Positions 1 through 8,445 of a stretch of DNA of 18,674 nucleotides are shown here, piece by piece; position 1 is the stretch's first letter; each line of letters starts with the position of its first letter. The position numbers were made by a program, and so were the translations under genes. The notes beneath the pieces are model-generated. The model had not been told where the DNA came from and ran no database searches. It saw only the letters and a program-made list of their open reading frames with translations. Source of the stretch: Pseudaestuariivita sp. (GTDB taxonomy: Bacteria > Pseudomonadota > Alphaproteobacteria > Rhodobacterales > Rhodobacteraceae); NCBI GenBank assembly GCA_020629995.1, contig JAHDCH010000007.1:1-18674 (forward strand), written 5' to 3'.

Positions 1-944
1 AGGATGTGGATCTGGGCGATGTGGCGCGGGCCGAGCTTGAGACAGGCGCGCAGGATGCGGTCTTTGATGCGGACACCGGTGATGTCGTGGGTCCGGCTCC
101 GTCCGAATTTGGCCCCGCACTTTACCGGGTCAATGCCGTTCTGGCCGCTCAGGTCACCAGCTTCGAGGACGCCCGCGACGATCTGGTGGCCGAATACCAG
201 CGCGACCGTGCGGCGCGGCTGATCGAAACGCAGCTGCAACCGATCGAAGACCTTCTGGCCGGCGGCGCCACCATCGAAGAGCTGGCGGACGAGACCGACA
301 TGCAGCTGGGCACGCTTGACTGGACCCAGCAAAGCGAAGACCCGATTGCCGCCTATCCCGAATTTGGCGCCCGCGCCGCCAGCACAGAACCGGGTGATTT
401 CCCCGAACTTGCCGAATTGTCGGACGGTGGCATCTTTGCCCTGCGCGTGGACGAAGTCCGCCCGCCGCAGCCCGAACCTTTTGACGACGTGACCGACGAG
501 GTCGCCGCCGCGTGGCGCAGCGCCGAAACCGGCACCCGCCTTCTGGCGCAGGCCGAAGAGGCCGCCGCGCAACTGGGCGAAGGCCGCACCTTTGCCGCCC
601 TTCAGCTGACCCCGCAGACCGAAACCGGCCTGATCCGCCGCGGCTTTGTCGATGGCGCGCCGCGCGATCTGCTGGTCACCGCCTTCGAAATGGCGCAAGG
701 CGAGGTCCGCGCCTTTGCCGCAGGCGAAGAGGCCGTGATCCTGCGCCTCGACAGTATCAACGCGCCCGACATGGCCTCCGAGGACAGCACCCAGCTCTTG
801 GGCACCGTGACCGATCAGGTGTCAGGCGGCATCGCCCAGGACCTGTTCCAGGCCCTGGCCAATGATGCGCAGGCACGGGCGGGCATTTCGCTGGACCAAC
901 AGGCGATCACGGCCGTGCACACGCAATTTGCCGGCGGCCTCTAA
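1..944 (+). CDS. PpiD/SurA-type peptidyl-prolyl isomerase, C-terminal part (5' partial)
   Basis: The open frame enters from the left edge (first full codon at base 3) and stops with TAA at 942-944, so only the last ~313 residues are visible. The first ~45 residues read like the end of a parvulin rotamase domain: a DLGDV segment, then VFDADTGDVVGP and FGPALYRVNAV, the pattern in which the final strands of PpiD/SurA rotamase domains occur. The rest is an Ala/Glu/Asp-rich helical region (for example the segment beginning with FEDARDDLVAEYQ), as expected for the periplasmic chaperone part of PpiD. PpiD proteins are inner-membrane-anchored folding factors for secreted proteins; the N-terminal anchor would lie outside the window. 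The gene ends 27 bases before trpE on the same strand, so the two may be co-transcribed. The family is fairly sure; PpiD versus another parvulin chaperone is inferred. Confidence 0.8.
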   Translation, partial: DVDLGDVARAELETGAQDAVFDADTGDVVGPAPSEFGPALYRVNAVLAAQVTSFEDARDDLVAEYQRDRAARLIETQLQPIEDLLAGGATIEELADETDMQLGTLDWTQQSEDPIAAYPEFGARAASTEPGDFPELAELSDGGIFALRVDEVRPPQPEPFDDVTDEVAAAWRSAETGTRLLAQAEEAAAQLGEGRTFAALQLTPQTETGLIRRGFVDGAPRDLLVTAFEMAQGEVRAFAAGEEAVILRLDSINAPDMASEDSTQLLGTVTDQVSGGIAQDLFQALANDAQARAGISLDQQAITAVHTQFAGGL

Positions 945-971
945 GGCACAGCCGGAGTCAAAGGCAGACCC

Positions 972-2480
972 ATGCAGCTGACCCCAGATTTTGAAACATT
1001 CGCCGCGGCACATGCGCGCGGCGAAAACCAGGTGGTCTATGCCCGGCTGGCCGCGGACCTCGACACGCCCGTGTCGCTGATGCTCAAGCTGGCAGGCGAC
1101 CAGCGTGACGCGTTCATGCTGGAATCGGTCACGGGCGGTGAGGTGCGCGGGCGCTATTCGATCGTCGGCCTCAAACCGGATCTGGTCTGGCGCTGCCGCG
1201 GCACCGAAGCCGAGATCAACCGCTCGGCCCGCTTTGACCCCGACGCCTTTGCGGCCGAGCCTTCGGACCCGCTCAGCTCGCTTCGCGCCCTGATCGCCGA
1301 AAGCCACATCGACCTGCCCTCCGATCTGCCGCAGGCGGCGGCGGGCCTCTTTGGGTATCTGGGCTATGACATGATCCGCCTGGTCGAACATCTGCCGGAT
1401 GTGAACCCCGACCCGCTGGGCCTGCCCGATGCGGTGATGATCCGCCCGTCTGTTGTTGCGGTGCTGGATGGCGTCAAAGGTGATGTGATCATCGTCGCCC
1501 CTGCCTGGGTGACCGATGGCATCTCGGCCAAGGCCGCGTATGCGCAGGCCGCCGAACGGGTGATGGACGCGCTGCGCGATCTTGACCGCGCGGTGCCCGC
1601 CGAAAGCCGTGACCTGGGCCAGGCCGGCCCTCTGGCCGACCCCGTGTCGAACTTCACCCATGACGGATATCTCGCCGCGGTCGAGGCGGCCAAGGAATAT
1701 ATCCGCGCGGGCGACATCTTTCAGGTGGTGCCGTCCCAGCGCTGGTCGGTCGACTTCCCCTTGCCGCCCTTTGCGCTCTACCGCTCGCTGCGCCGCACCA
1801 ATCCGTCGCCGTTCATGTTCTATTTCAACTTCGGCGGCTTTCAGGTGGTCGGCGCCAGCCCCGAGATCCTCGTGCGGGTCTTTGGCCGCGAAGTGACGAT
1901 CCGCCCCATCGCCGGCACCCGCCCGCGCGGCGCGACACCCGCCGAAGACGCGGCAAACGAGGCCGACCTGATGGCCGACGCCAAAGAGCTGGCCGAGCAT
2001 CTGATGCTGCTGGATCTGGGGCGCAACGACGTGGGCCGTGTCGCCCGGATCGGCACCGTGCGTCCGACCGAAGAATTCATCGTCGAACGCTACAGCCACG
2101 TCATGCATATCGTGTCCAACGTGGTGGGCGAGTTGTCCGAGGAACATGACGCGCTGTCCGCCTTCTTTGCCGGAATGCCCGCGGGCACCGTGTCCGGCGC
2201 GCCCAAGGTCCGCGCTATGGAAATCATCGACGAGCTGGAGCCGGAAAAGCGTGGCGTCTACGGCGGCGGGGTGGGCTATTTCAGCTCGGGCGGCGACATG
2301 GATATGTGCATCGCCCTGCGCACCGCCCTGATCAAGGACGAAACGCTTTACATCCAGGCCGGCGGCGGCGTTGTCTATGACAGCGACCCCGAAGCGGAAT
2401 ATATGGAAACCGTGCACAAATCCGGCGCCATCCGCCGCGCAGCCGCGGATGCCGCCCGGTTCACCGACAAGGGCAATTGA
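972..2480 (+). CDS. trpE: Anthranilate synthase component I
   Basis: 502 residues, normal length for TrpE. It converts chorismate to anthranilate using ammonia supplied by TrpG, the first committed step of tryptophan synthesis in the cytoplasm. The N-terminal domain carries the tryptophan feedback-site type motif FMLES (48-52) and PVS (33-35). The chorismate-binding domain fills the C-terminal half, with IAGTRPRG, DLGRNDVGRVA (348-358) and GTVSGAPKVRA (405-415). The LLES-like motif, the overall length and the adjacent trpG favour TrpE over the para-aminobenzoate enzyme PabB. The ATG at 972 gives the expected N-terminus; the only nearby Shine-Dalgarno-like stretch is a weak GGAG about 15 bases upstream. 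trpE is separated from trpGDC by an oppositely oriented gene, so it needs its own promoter or read-through from the upstream isomerase gene. Confidence 0.97.
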   Translation: MQLTPDFETFAAAHARGENQVVYARLAADLDTPVSLMLKLAGDQRDAFMLESVTGGEVRGRYSIVGLKPDLVWRCRGTEAEINRSARFDPDAFAAEPSDPLSSLRALIAESHIDLPSDLPQAAAGLFGYLGYDMIRLVEHLPDVNPDPLGLPDAVMIRPSVVAVLDGVKGDVIIVAPAWVTDGISAKAAYAQAAERVMDALRDLDRAVPAESRDLGQAGPLADPVSNFTHDGYLAAVEAAKEYIRAGDIFQVVPSQRWSVDFPLPPFALYRSLRRTNPSPFMFYFNFGGFQVVGASPEILVRVFGREVTIRPIAGTRPRGATPAEDAANEADLMADAKELAEHLMLLDLGRNDVGRVARIGTVRPTEEFIVERYSHVMHIVSNVVGELSEEHDALSAFFAGMPAGTVSGAPKVRAMEIIDELEPEKRGVYGGGVGYFSSGGDMDMCIALRTALIKDETLYIQAGGGVVYDSDPEAEYMETVHKSGAIRRAAADAARFTDKGN

Positions 2481-2494
2481 CCACACGCCCGGGC

Positions 2495-2561
2495 GTCCGG
2501 TCCTTTTTCTTCTGGCGGAAAATATCCCGGGGTCTGGGGCAGCGCCCCAGTCCGCCCCCGG
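2495..2561. repeat. Intergenic palindromic element between trpE and the convergent YibQ-family gene
   Basis: Between the stop codons of trpE (2480) and the convergent gene (2570) lies a compact hairpin. The inner stem is CTGGGGC (2534-2540) with GCCCCAG (2544-2550) around an AGC loop. The outer stem is CCGGGG (2527-2532) with CCCCGG (2556-2561). On the left it is preceded by the block TTTTTCTTCTGGCGGAAAA. Read on the minus strand the hairpin is followed by ATATTTT, so it is a better intrinsic terminator for the minus-strand gene than for trpE, which has no T-run after it. From memory, very similar blocks recur between genes in Rhodobacterales genomes, so this may be a dispersed extragenic palindrome reused as a terminator. 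That recollection was not checked. Confidence 0.6.
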
Positions 2562-2569
2562 ATCATTGC

Positions 2570-4219
2570 CTAGCCGCCTGACGCATTCAGCACCATCGAC
2601 ACAGGCACCAGCCCCACTTGCGCGGCGCGGTCCTGCAGCCCCCACAAAAGCAGCGCGCTGACCGTGTCCGGCGCCAGGCGCCCCACCATCACCACTCCAT
2701 CCTCCTGGCGCGCCTTGAATGCCGCCTGATCCAGGAACCGGCGCATCACCTTGGGATCCTGCCCATCGCCGTCAAAGTCGCGGAACACCGTGGCCGCGGG
2801 CACGCCCGTCTTGGCCGCCTGGGTGGCCGCTGCGTTCAGTCCCTTGGGGAACAGAACCAAACCGTGGCCTGTCTGGCTCAGGATTGCGGTCACCTGATCC
2901 GACACGGCGCGGCTGCCTTGCAGACCGGTGTCCGCCGTCTCCAGAACGCCAACGGCTTCGGGCACGGCGCTCAGCCGGGCAGCAAGGTTCACCTCGACAT
3001 CCTGCGCTTGCGCGCCCTGCGGCACCGCCGCCAGCACCAGCACTTCCAGCCCCAGCGCCCGGTAGTCAGACGCGCGCCGCAAGGCTGTGTCCGACGTCGG
3101 GTCGACCGCCACGGTCACAGGATAGGGAAAGCCGTCCAAGACTTCCGGCCCCACCGGCCCCGTGCCATCGTCGATCAGCACAATCGACATCAGCGGCCGA
3201 TCCGCCGCGATCTCGATTGGTTCGGCATAGAGACTGACCGGGCGCGCATCCGCGCCAGTCGGCGCGGCGACAGCCGTGTCCCCTTGTTGCGCCTCGGCCC
3301 CGCCTCCCACGCTGGGCAAACGCGGCGAACTGGCCGAAGCCAGCGATTGTGCGGGCCTTCCGATGCCGGGACGGCTCGGATCACTCGCCGGCCGGGCCAA
3401 AGCGGTCACCGCCGGCGCCGGAGGATCGGCAGGCGTGCCATCAGCATCGGGCAAGGTGTCAGCCGCATCAGCGCCGGGCAAAGCCGGGCGCGGCGCGGGC
3501 AGCGGCGCCTCGGACCCCGCAGCCAAATCGCCGGGCGCGGATTGCGCCGATGGCACGTCCGATGCTTGGGGCCGCGCCGCATCCGCCGTGACAGGCGCGG
3601 GCGTTGTGGCAACTTCCGGTGCGCCGGGCACCTCGGGCGTGCCCGTCAGCGCATCCCCCTGTCCGGTGGCCGCAGGCAGCGCCTGTTCGCCACTGACACC
3701 ACCCACGGTGCTGTCCCCGATGCGGGGCGTCGCCAGCTGAGGCGCGGCGCTGTCAACCTCGGTCCCCGCCCCGGCCGGCTGTGCCGGAGCCGTCGCCGGC
3801 GCATCCTGCCCGGGGGCCGAGGGCGCCGATCCGGGCTGTGCGGCACGCGCGGGCGCAGTGTCGCCACCGGGCGCATCGCCCGCCGCGCCGGTTCCGGGGG
3901 ATTGCGGCGCATCACCGGCCCCGCCTGCATCGGGCGCGGTGCCCGGATCACGCGCCTCTTCGGCCAGCGCAGCCAGAGTGTCGGGCGCATCGGCATCGGG
4001 CGCGGGCGTGACCGCCGCAGCTGCAGGGGCCGCCTCGGGCGTCACACCGGGATCAACCGCCGCCTCGGCCGCCGGAGCGCCCTGCGCAGAGGCTGGCGCA
4101 TCGACCACAGGTTCGGGCTGTTTGAGGAAAGGACCGTCATCGGCCACCGAGATGACGGCAACACCCAACGCCGACAAAATGCCACCCCAGGCGGCTCCGG
4201 CCAAAAATCCACGCGCCAT
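2570..4219 (-). CDS. Membrane-anchored divergent polysaccharide deacetylase (YibQ-type) family protein, catalytic motifs degenerate
   Basis: 549 residues from the ATG at 4219, chosen because GGGAG lies ~5 bases upstream and the next residues form the anchor; the frame is open further upstream but shows no better start. Residues 4-25 form one hydrophobic segment (FLAGAAWGGILSALGVAVIS), a signal anchor. Residues ~30-340 are a long low-complexity Ala/Pro/Gly/Asp/Thr linker, presumably unstructured in the periplasm. Residues 344-549 are the conserved domain, starting MSIVLIDDG and including PYPVTVAVD, a GVPAATVFRDFDGDGQ segment and DTVSALLLWGLQDRA. This matches my memory of the alphaproteobacterial divergent polysaccharide deacetylase family (Pfam DUF610/YibQ). 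The usual histidine motifs of that family are not apparent, so enzyme activity is doubtful. It lies convergent with trpE and divergent from trpG. Confidence 0.8.
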   Translation of the reverse strand: MARGFLAGAAWGGILSALGVAVISVADDGPFLKQPEPVVDAPASAQGAPAAEAAVDPGVTPEAAPAAAAVTPAPDADAPDTLAALAEEARDPGTAPDAGGAGDAPQSPGTGAAGDAPGGDTAPARAAQPGSAPSAPGQDAPATAPAQPAGAGTEVDSAAPQLATPRIGDSTVGGVSGEQALPAATGQGDALTGTPEVPGAPEVATTPAPVTADAARPQASDVPSAQSAPGDLAAGSEAPLPAPRPALPGADAADTLPDADGTPADPPAPAVTALARPASDPSRPGIGRPAQSLASASSPRLPSVGGGAEAQQGDTAVAAPTGADARPVSLYAEPIEIAADRPLMSIVLIDDGTGPVGPEVLDGFPYPVTVAVDPTSDTALRRASDYRALGLEVLVLAAVPQGAQAQDVEVNLAARLSAVPEAVGVLETADTGLQGSRAVSDQVTAILSQTGHGLVLFPKGLNAAATQAAKTGVPAATVFRDFDGDGQDPKVMRRFLDQAAFKARQEDGVVMVGRLAPDTVSALLLWGLQDRAAQVGLVPVSMVLNASGG

Positions 4220-4368
4220 GCTCGCGCTCCCATGCCTGTCATACTGCCATCGGTCCGGCGCGCTTGTTGGCGTCTTGCCCGGACCGCCCGGCGCGACTAT
4301 AGCCGTTAATGGGCCTTGCGCTCCACCCCTTTGTAAGACCGCCTCGCCAGACCGGGACAAAATCGCCG
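4220..4368. promoter_or_regulatory. Divergent intergenic region with candidate trpG promoter
   Basis: The 149 bases between the two divergent start codons must drive both directions. On the plus strand a candidate sigma-70-like promoter is TTGCCC (4275-4280), a 17-base spacer, and TATAGC (4298-4303), four of six matches in each box, which would give a leader of ~60 bases before trpG. A 7-base inverted repeat, CGGTCCG (4251-4257) and CGGACCG (4280-4286), overlaps the -35 box and could be an operator or a chance GC-rich match. On the minus strand TATGAC just upstream of GGGAG is a possible -10 but no matching -35 is visible. No leader peptide or Trp-codon attenuator is seen. Confidence 0.35.
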
Positions 4369-4950
4369 ATGATGCTGCTGATCGACAACTATGACAGCTT
4401 TACCTACAACCTCGTCCATTATCTGGGCGAGCTGGGGGCCGAGATCACCGTGCGGCGCAACGATGCGCTGAACGTGCAAGAGGCGATGGCCCTGCGCCCT
4501 TCGTCGATCCTGCTGTCTCCGGGGCCGTGCGATCCGTCTCAGGCGGGCATCTGCCTTGCCCTGACCGAAGCCGCCGCCGAAACGCGCACCCCGCTGTTTG
4601 GCGTGTGCCTTGGGCACCAGACAATCGGTCAGGCCTTTGGAGGCCGCGTCGTCCGCCACAGCGAGATCGTGCATGGCAAGATGGGCGCGATGCACCACAC
4701 CGGCAAAGGCGTCTTTGCCGGCCTGCCTTCTCCGTTCGAGGCAACGCGGTATCACAGCCTCGTGGTGGACCGCGCCACCCTGCCCGACTGCCTCGAAGTC
4801 ACGGCCGAGCTGGAAGACGGCACCATCATGGGCCTGCGTCACCGCGAGCTGCCCATCGAAGGCGTGCAGTTCCACCCCGAAAGCATCCGGTCCGAACATG
4901 GCCATGCGATGCTGCGCAATTTCCTTGAGACCGTGCAGGTGCCCGCATGA
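4369..4950 (+). CDS. trpG: Anthranilate synthase component II (glutamine amidotransferase)
   Basis: 193 residues, typical of class I (triad) glutamine amidotransferases. It hydrolyses glutamine and passes ammonia to TrpE. The start is the ATG at 4369 giving [15 protein letters not shown], the family's conserved N-terminus; a second ATG follows at 4372 and cannot be excluded. The open frame continues upstream, but that part does not look like the family. Visible motifs are LLSPGPCDP (oxyanion region), GVCLGHQ with nucleophile C80, and QFHPES with H169 and E171 completing the triad. The stop overlaps the trpD start as ATGA, implying translational coupling. The same family includes PabA, which can be amphibolic; the neighbours trpD and trpC argue for TrpG. 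Confidence 0.96.
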   Translation: MMLLIDNYDSFTYNLVHYLGELGAEITVRRNDALNVQEAMALRPSSILLSPGPCDPSQAGICLALTEAAAETRTPLFGVCLGHQTIGQAFGGRVVRHSEIVHGKMGAMHHTGKGVFAGLPSPFEATRYHSLVVDRATLPDCLEVTAELEDGTIMGLRHRELPIEGVQFHPESIRSEHGHAMLRNFLETVQVPA

Positions 4951-5966
4951 GTGACGCGCTCAAACCCCTGATCGGCACCGCCGCCGACCGCGCCCTGACC
5001 CGGGCTGAAGCCGAGGCCGCGTTTGAAATCCTGTTCAACGGCGAAGCCACGCCCAGCCAGATTGGTGGCCTGCTGATGGCCATGCGCACACGCGGCGAAA
5101 CGGTGGATGAATACGCCGCCGCCGCCGCCGTTATGCGCGCCAAGTGCAAGGCCGTGACCGCTCCACCGGGCGCGATGGACATCGTCGGCACCGGCGGTGA
5201 CGGCAAAGGCACGCTCAACATCTCGACCGCCACCGCCTTTGTGGTGGCCGGCGCAGGCGTCACTGTGGCCAAACACGGCAACCGCAACCTGTCGTCCAAA
5301 TCCGGCGCGGCGGACGCGCTGACCCAGATGGGCCTCAACGTGATGGTTGGGCCCGAGGTGGTCGAAGCCTCGCTCAAGGGCGCGGGGATCGGGTTCATGA
5401 TGGCGCCCATGCACCATCCTGCGATTGCCCATGTCATGCCCACGCGGGCCGAACTGGGCACGCGCACGATCTTCAACATCCTTGGTCCGCTGACCAACCC
5501 GGCGGGCGTCAAACGCCAGCTGACCGGAGCCTTTTCCCGCGACCTGATCCGCCCGATGGCGGAAACCCTGCTGGCGCTGGGATCGGACAAAGCCTGGCTG
5601 GTCCATGGCTCGGACGGCACCGACGAGCTGACGATCACAGGCGTGTCCTGGGTCGCCGCTCTGGAAGACGGCGCCGTAACCATGCGCGAAGTGGTCCCTG
5701 CCGACGCCGGCCTGCCCGAACATCCGTTCGAAGCCATCGTTGGCGGCACGCCCGAAGAGAACGGCCGCGCCTTTGCCGCGCTGCTGGAGGGTGAGGCGTC
5801 GGCCTACCGCGATGCGGTCCTGTTGAACGCCGCCGCCGCGCTTGTGGTCGCAGACGCAGCGTCCGACCTTGCAACCGGAGCCGAGATGGCGCGTTCCTCC
5901 ATCGACAGCGGCGCCGCCAAGCGCGCGCTGACCAAAGCCGCACAGATCACCAGCGAGGCCGCATGA
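4947..5966 (+). CDS. trpD: Anthranilate phosphoribosyltransferase
   Basis: 339 residues, standard length. It transfers the phosphoribosyl group of PRPP to anthranilate, the second tryptophan-pathway step. Visible signatures: GTGGDG (81-86), the PRPP-binding glycine loop; [12 protein letters not shown] (109-120); MHHPA with the following [20 protein letters not shown], the metal/anthranilate region of the family; and [10 protein letters not shown]. All are intact, so it should be active. It begins inside the trpG stop (ATGA, 4947-4950) and ends in another ATGA overlap with trpC (5963-5966), which supports a tightly coupled trpGDC operon. Confidence 0.97.
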   Translation: MSDALKPLIGTAADRALTRAEAEAAFEILFNGEATPSQIGGLLMAMRTRGETVDEYAAAAAVMRAKCKAVTAPPGAMDIVGTGGDGKGTLNISTATAFVVAGAGVTVAKHGNRNLSSKSGAADALTQMGLNVMVGPEVVEASLKGAGIGFMMAPMHHPAIAHVMPTRAELGTRTIFNILGPLTNPAGVKRQLTGAFSRDLIRPMAETLLALGSDKAWLVHGSDGTDELTITGVSWVAALEDGAVTMREVVPADAGLPEHPFEAIVGGTPEENGRAFAALLEGEASAYRDAVLLNAAAALVVADAASDLATGAEMARSSIDSGAAKRALTKAAQITSEAA

Positions 5967-6778
5967 CCGACACCGTTCTTGACCGCATCAAGGCCTACAA
6001 GCTTGAAGAGATCGCCGCCGACAAGGAGGCCAAGCCTCTGGAAGCCGTCGAGGCCGAAGCGCGCGAGGCCAGCCCGGTGCGCCCCTTTGCCGATGCGTTG
6101 TTCGCCGCATCGCGCGAAGGCTACGGCCTGATCGCCGAGGTCAAGAAGGCGTCTCCCTCCAAAGGGCTGATCCGTGCGGATTTTGATCCGGCCAGCCTTG
6201 CGCAGGCCTACGAGGCAGGCGGCGCGGCATGCCTGTCGGTTCTGACCGACACGCCCTCGTTTCAGGGGGCCAAATCCTTTTTGACCGAAGCACGGGCGGC
6301 CACGTCCCTGCCCGCCTTGCGCAAGGATTTCATGTACGACACCTATCAGGTGGCCGAGGCGCGCGCGCTGGGGGCAGATTGCATCCTGATCATCATGGCC
6401 AGCGTGTCTGACCAGCAGGCCCAGGAGCTCGAGGCCGCCGCCACCGAATGGGGCATGGACGCGCTGATCGAAGTGCACGACCAGGCCGAGCTGGAGCGCG
6501 CATCGCACCTCGAAAGCCGCCTGTTCGGGATCAACAACCGCAACCTCAAGACGTTCGACGTCACGCTCGACACCACCCGCACGCTCAGCCGCATGGTGCC
6601 CGAAGGCAAGACAATCGTGGCCGAATCGGGCCTCACCTCGCCCGATGATCTGGCTGATCTGGCCCGCTATGGCGCGCGCTGTTTCCTGATCGGCGAAAGC
6701 CTGATGCGGTCCGAGGATGTGACCTCCGCCACCCGCGCCATCCTGACCCCGCCCGCGATGCAGATGGGCGGGCTTTGA
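5963..6778 (+). CDS. trpC: Indole-3-glycerol phosphate synthase
   Basis: 271 residues, a stand-alone TIM-barrel enzyme not fused to TrpF. It closes the indole ring from carboxyphenylamino-deoxyribulose phosphate. Key residues are in place: [11 protein letters not shown] (58-68) with K61; LRKDF (119-123) with K121, the expected general acid; LIEVHD with E170, the expected general base; GINNRNL (189-195); and VAESGL (219-224) at the phosphate site. The start overlaps the trpD stop by four bases. The gene is followed after 4 bases by moaC. trpF, trpB and trpA are not in the window. Confidence 0.97.
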   Translation: MTDTVLDRIKAYKLEEIAADKEAKPLEAVEAEAREASPVRPFADALFAASREGYGLIAEVKKASPSKGLIRADFDPASLAQAYEAGGAACLSVLTDTPSFQGAKSFLTEARAATSLPALRKDFMYDTYQVAEARALGADCILIIMASVSDQQAQELEAAATEWGMDALIEVHDQAELERASHLESRLFGINNRNLKTFDVTLDTTRTLSRMVPEGKTIVAESGLTSPDDLADLARYGARCFLIGESLMRSEDVTSATRAILTPPAMQMGGL

Positions 6779-6782
6779 TCCT

Positions 6783-7262
6783 GTGTCTGGCAAGCTGACC
6801 CATTTCGACGAGGCCGGCGCGGCGCATATGGTCGATGTCTCGGACAAGGCCGTGACCGACCGCATCGCCACCGCCGAGGCACATGTGGTGATGCAGCCCG
6901 AAACGCTGGCCCTGATCGAAGGCGGCTCGGCCAAGAAAGGCGATGTGCTGGGTGTGGCGCGGCTGGCCGGGATCATGGGCGCGAAACGCACCGCGGACCT
7001 GATTCCGCTGTGTCACCCCCTGCCCGTCACCAAAGTGTCGGTCGATCTGACCTGCGATGCCGACCTGCCGGGCGTGCGCATTTCCGCCACGGTCAAGACA
7101 TCGGGTCAGACCGGGGTCGAGATGGAGGCGCTCACCGCCGCCTCGACCGCCGCGCTGACCGTCTATGATATGGTCAAGGCCGCCGACCGCGGCATGCAGA
7201 TCGGCGGCTTGCGCGTGACGCTCAAGGATGGCGGCAAATCTGGAAGGTTCGAGGCGCCTTGA
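6783..7262 (+). CDS. moaC: Cyclic pyranopterin monophosphate synthase MoaC (GTG start)
   Basis: 159 residues, the usual MoaC size. MoaC converts the MoaA product (3',8-cyclo-dihydro-GTP) to cyclic pyranopterin monophosphate, an early step of molybdenum cofactor synthesis. The motifs are textbook: LIPLCHPLP (73-81), GVEMEALTA (111-119) and TVYDMVKA (126-133), with catalytic-type D129 and K132. The start is GTG at 6783 ([10 protein letters not shown]); there is no upstream ATG because the trpC stop lies just before. Spacing of 4 bases to trpC and an overlap with moeA place it in the same transcript as trpGDC. moaA is not in the window. Confidence 0.95.
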   Translation: MSGKLTHFDEAGAAHMVDVSDKAVTDRIATAEAHVVMQPETLALIEGGSAKKGDVLGVARLAGIMGAKRTADLIPLCHPLPVTKVSVDLTCDADLPGVRISATVKTSGQTGVEMEALTAASTAALTVYDMVKAADRGMQIGGLRVTLKDGGKSGRFEAP

Positions 7263-8428
7263 TCTCTGTCACCGAGGCCTTGTCGCAGCTCTTCGCTCTG
7301 GTCACGCCGCTTGAAGCGGAAACCGTGCCGCTGCAAGACGCCTCGGGCCGCGTTCTGCGCCAGGACGCAGTCGCCCGCCGTGATCAACCCCCTTTCACCG
7401 CCTCGGCCATGGATGGCTACGCCGTGGCCGGTGATACCGCCCCCGGCACCAGCTTTGAAGTCATCGGTGAGGCCGCCGCGGGGCACGCGTTTGACGGTGC
7501 GGTTGGTGCTGGTCAGGCCGTGCGCATCTTTACCGGCGCCCCCGCGCCCCAAGGCACGACCCGCATCGTGATCCAGGAAGACGTCACGCGCGACGGTGAC
7601 ACCATCACCGTGCAGGATGCGCCGGACACCGCCACATACCTGCGTCCCCGGGGCGGGGATTTTGCCATCGGCACGCGGCTTGAGGCGCCGCGCCGGCTGA
7701 GCCCGACCGATATCGCGCTGCTGGCAGCAATGAACGTGCCGCGCGTGCAGGTCACCCGCAAACCGCGCGTGGCACTGATTTCCACGGGGGACGAACTGGT
7801 GATGCCCGGCGGCACCCCCGCGCCCGATCAGATCATCGTGTCCAACACCTTTGGCCTCAAGGCGATGATTGACGCATTGGGCGCCGAAGCCCGTATCCTT
7901 CCCATCGCGCGCGACACGCGCAGCAGCCTGCGTGCGGTTTTTGATCTGGCACGGGGCGCCGATCTGATCGTCACCATCGGGGGCGCTTCGGTGGGCGATC
8001 ATGATCTCGTCGGCGCGGTCGCCGCCGAGATGGGCATGGACCGCAGCTTTTACAAAGTGGCCATGCGCCCGGGCAAACCGCTGATGGCGGGCCGGCTGGG
8101 CAATGCGGCGATGGTGGGCCTGCCGGGCAATCCGGTGTCGGCCATGGTGTGTGGTCAGGTGTTCCTGCGCCCGATGATCGACGGTTATCTGGGGCTGCCG
8201 CTTGCTCCGGTCGCCACGCGCCCGGCTAGGCTGGCTGTGGACCTTCCTGCCGGCTCCCCGCGCGAACACTACATGCGGGCGGTTCTGGACGGCGACCGGA
8301 TCACGCCTTTGTCCCGGCAGGACAGTTCTTTGCTGACGGTTCTGTCGCAAGCGAACGCGCTTTTGGTTCAGCCACCAAGGTCACCCGCCATGCCTGCCGG
8401 AACCGAAGTGCGCTGCATCCCGTTCTGA
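7259..8428 (+). CDS. moeA: Molybdopterin molybdenumtransferase MoeA (TTG start)
   Basis: 389 residues, about the normal length of MoeA (called Glp in some genomes). It inserts molybdate into adenylylated molybdopterin in the last steps of cofactor synthesis. Visible signatures: [13 protein letters not shown] (44-56), [16 protein letters not shown], the MoCF-type fold motif [11 protein letters not shown] (D247), MRPGKPL (269-275) and LPGNP (288-292). The best start is TTG at 7259, which overlaps the moaC stop as TTGA and has GAGGCG a few bases upstream; this gives [12 protein letters not shown], the expected N-terminus. The next 85 bases lead to the lexA promoter. Confidence 0.95.
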   Translation: MISVTEALSQLFALVTPLEAETVPLQDASGRVLRQDAVARRDQPPFTASAMDGYAVAGDTAPGTSFEVIGEAAAGHAFDGAVGAGQAVRIFTGAPAPQGTTRIVIQEDVTRDGDTITVQDAPDTATYLRPRGGDFAIGTRLEAPRRLSPTDIALLAAMNVPRVQVTRKPRVALISTGDELVMPGGTPAPDQIIVSNTFGLKAMIDALGAEARILPIARDTRSSLRAVFDLARGADLIVTIGGASVGDHDLVGAVAAEMGMDRSFYKVAMRPGKPLMAGRLGNAAMVGLPGNPVSAMVCGQVFLRPMIDGYLGLPLAPVATRPARLAVDLPAGSPREHYMRAVLDGDRITPLSRQDSSLLTVLSQANALLVQPPRSPAMPAGTEVRCIPF

Positions 8429-8445
8429 CCCGCTGCTGTCAAAAG

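Noticed and set aside
822..2645. Long minus-strand open frame opposite trpE
   Set aside because: Shadow of the trpE codon bias; no recognisable motif and no ribosome binding site, while TrpE motifs are complete on the plus strand.
2618..4309. Plus-strand open frame opposite the YibQ-family gene
   Set aside because: Arg-rich shadow of the Ala/Pro/Gly linker; the minus-strand frame has an anchor helix, a recognisable domain and a Shine-Dalgarno.
972..8428. Search for a Trp attenuator or other leader riboswitch near trpE, trpG or moaC
   Set aside because: Gaps are too short (27 and 4 bases) or lack Trp codons and terminator-like alternatives; no molybdenum-cofactor-type RNA motif could fit before moaC.
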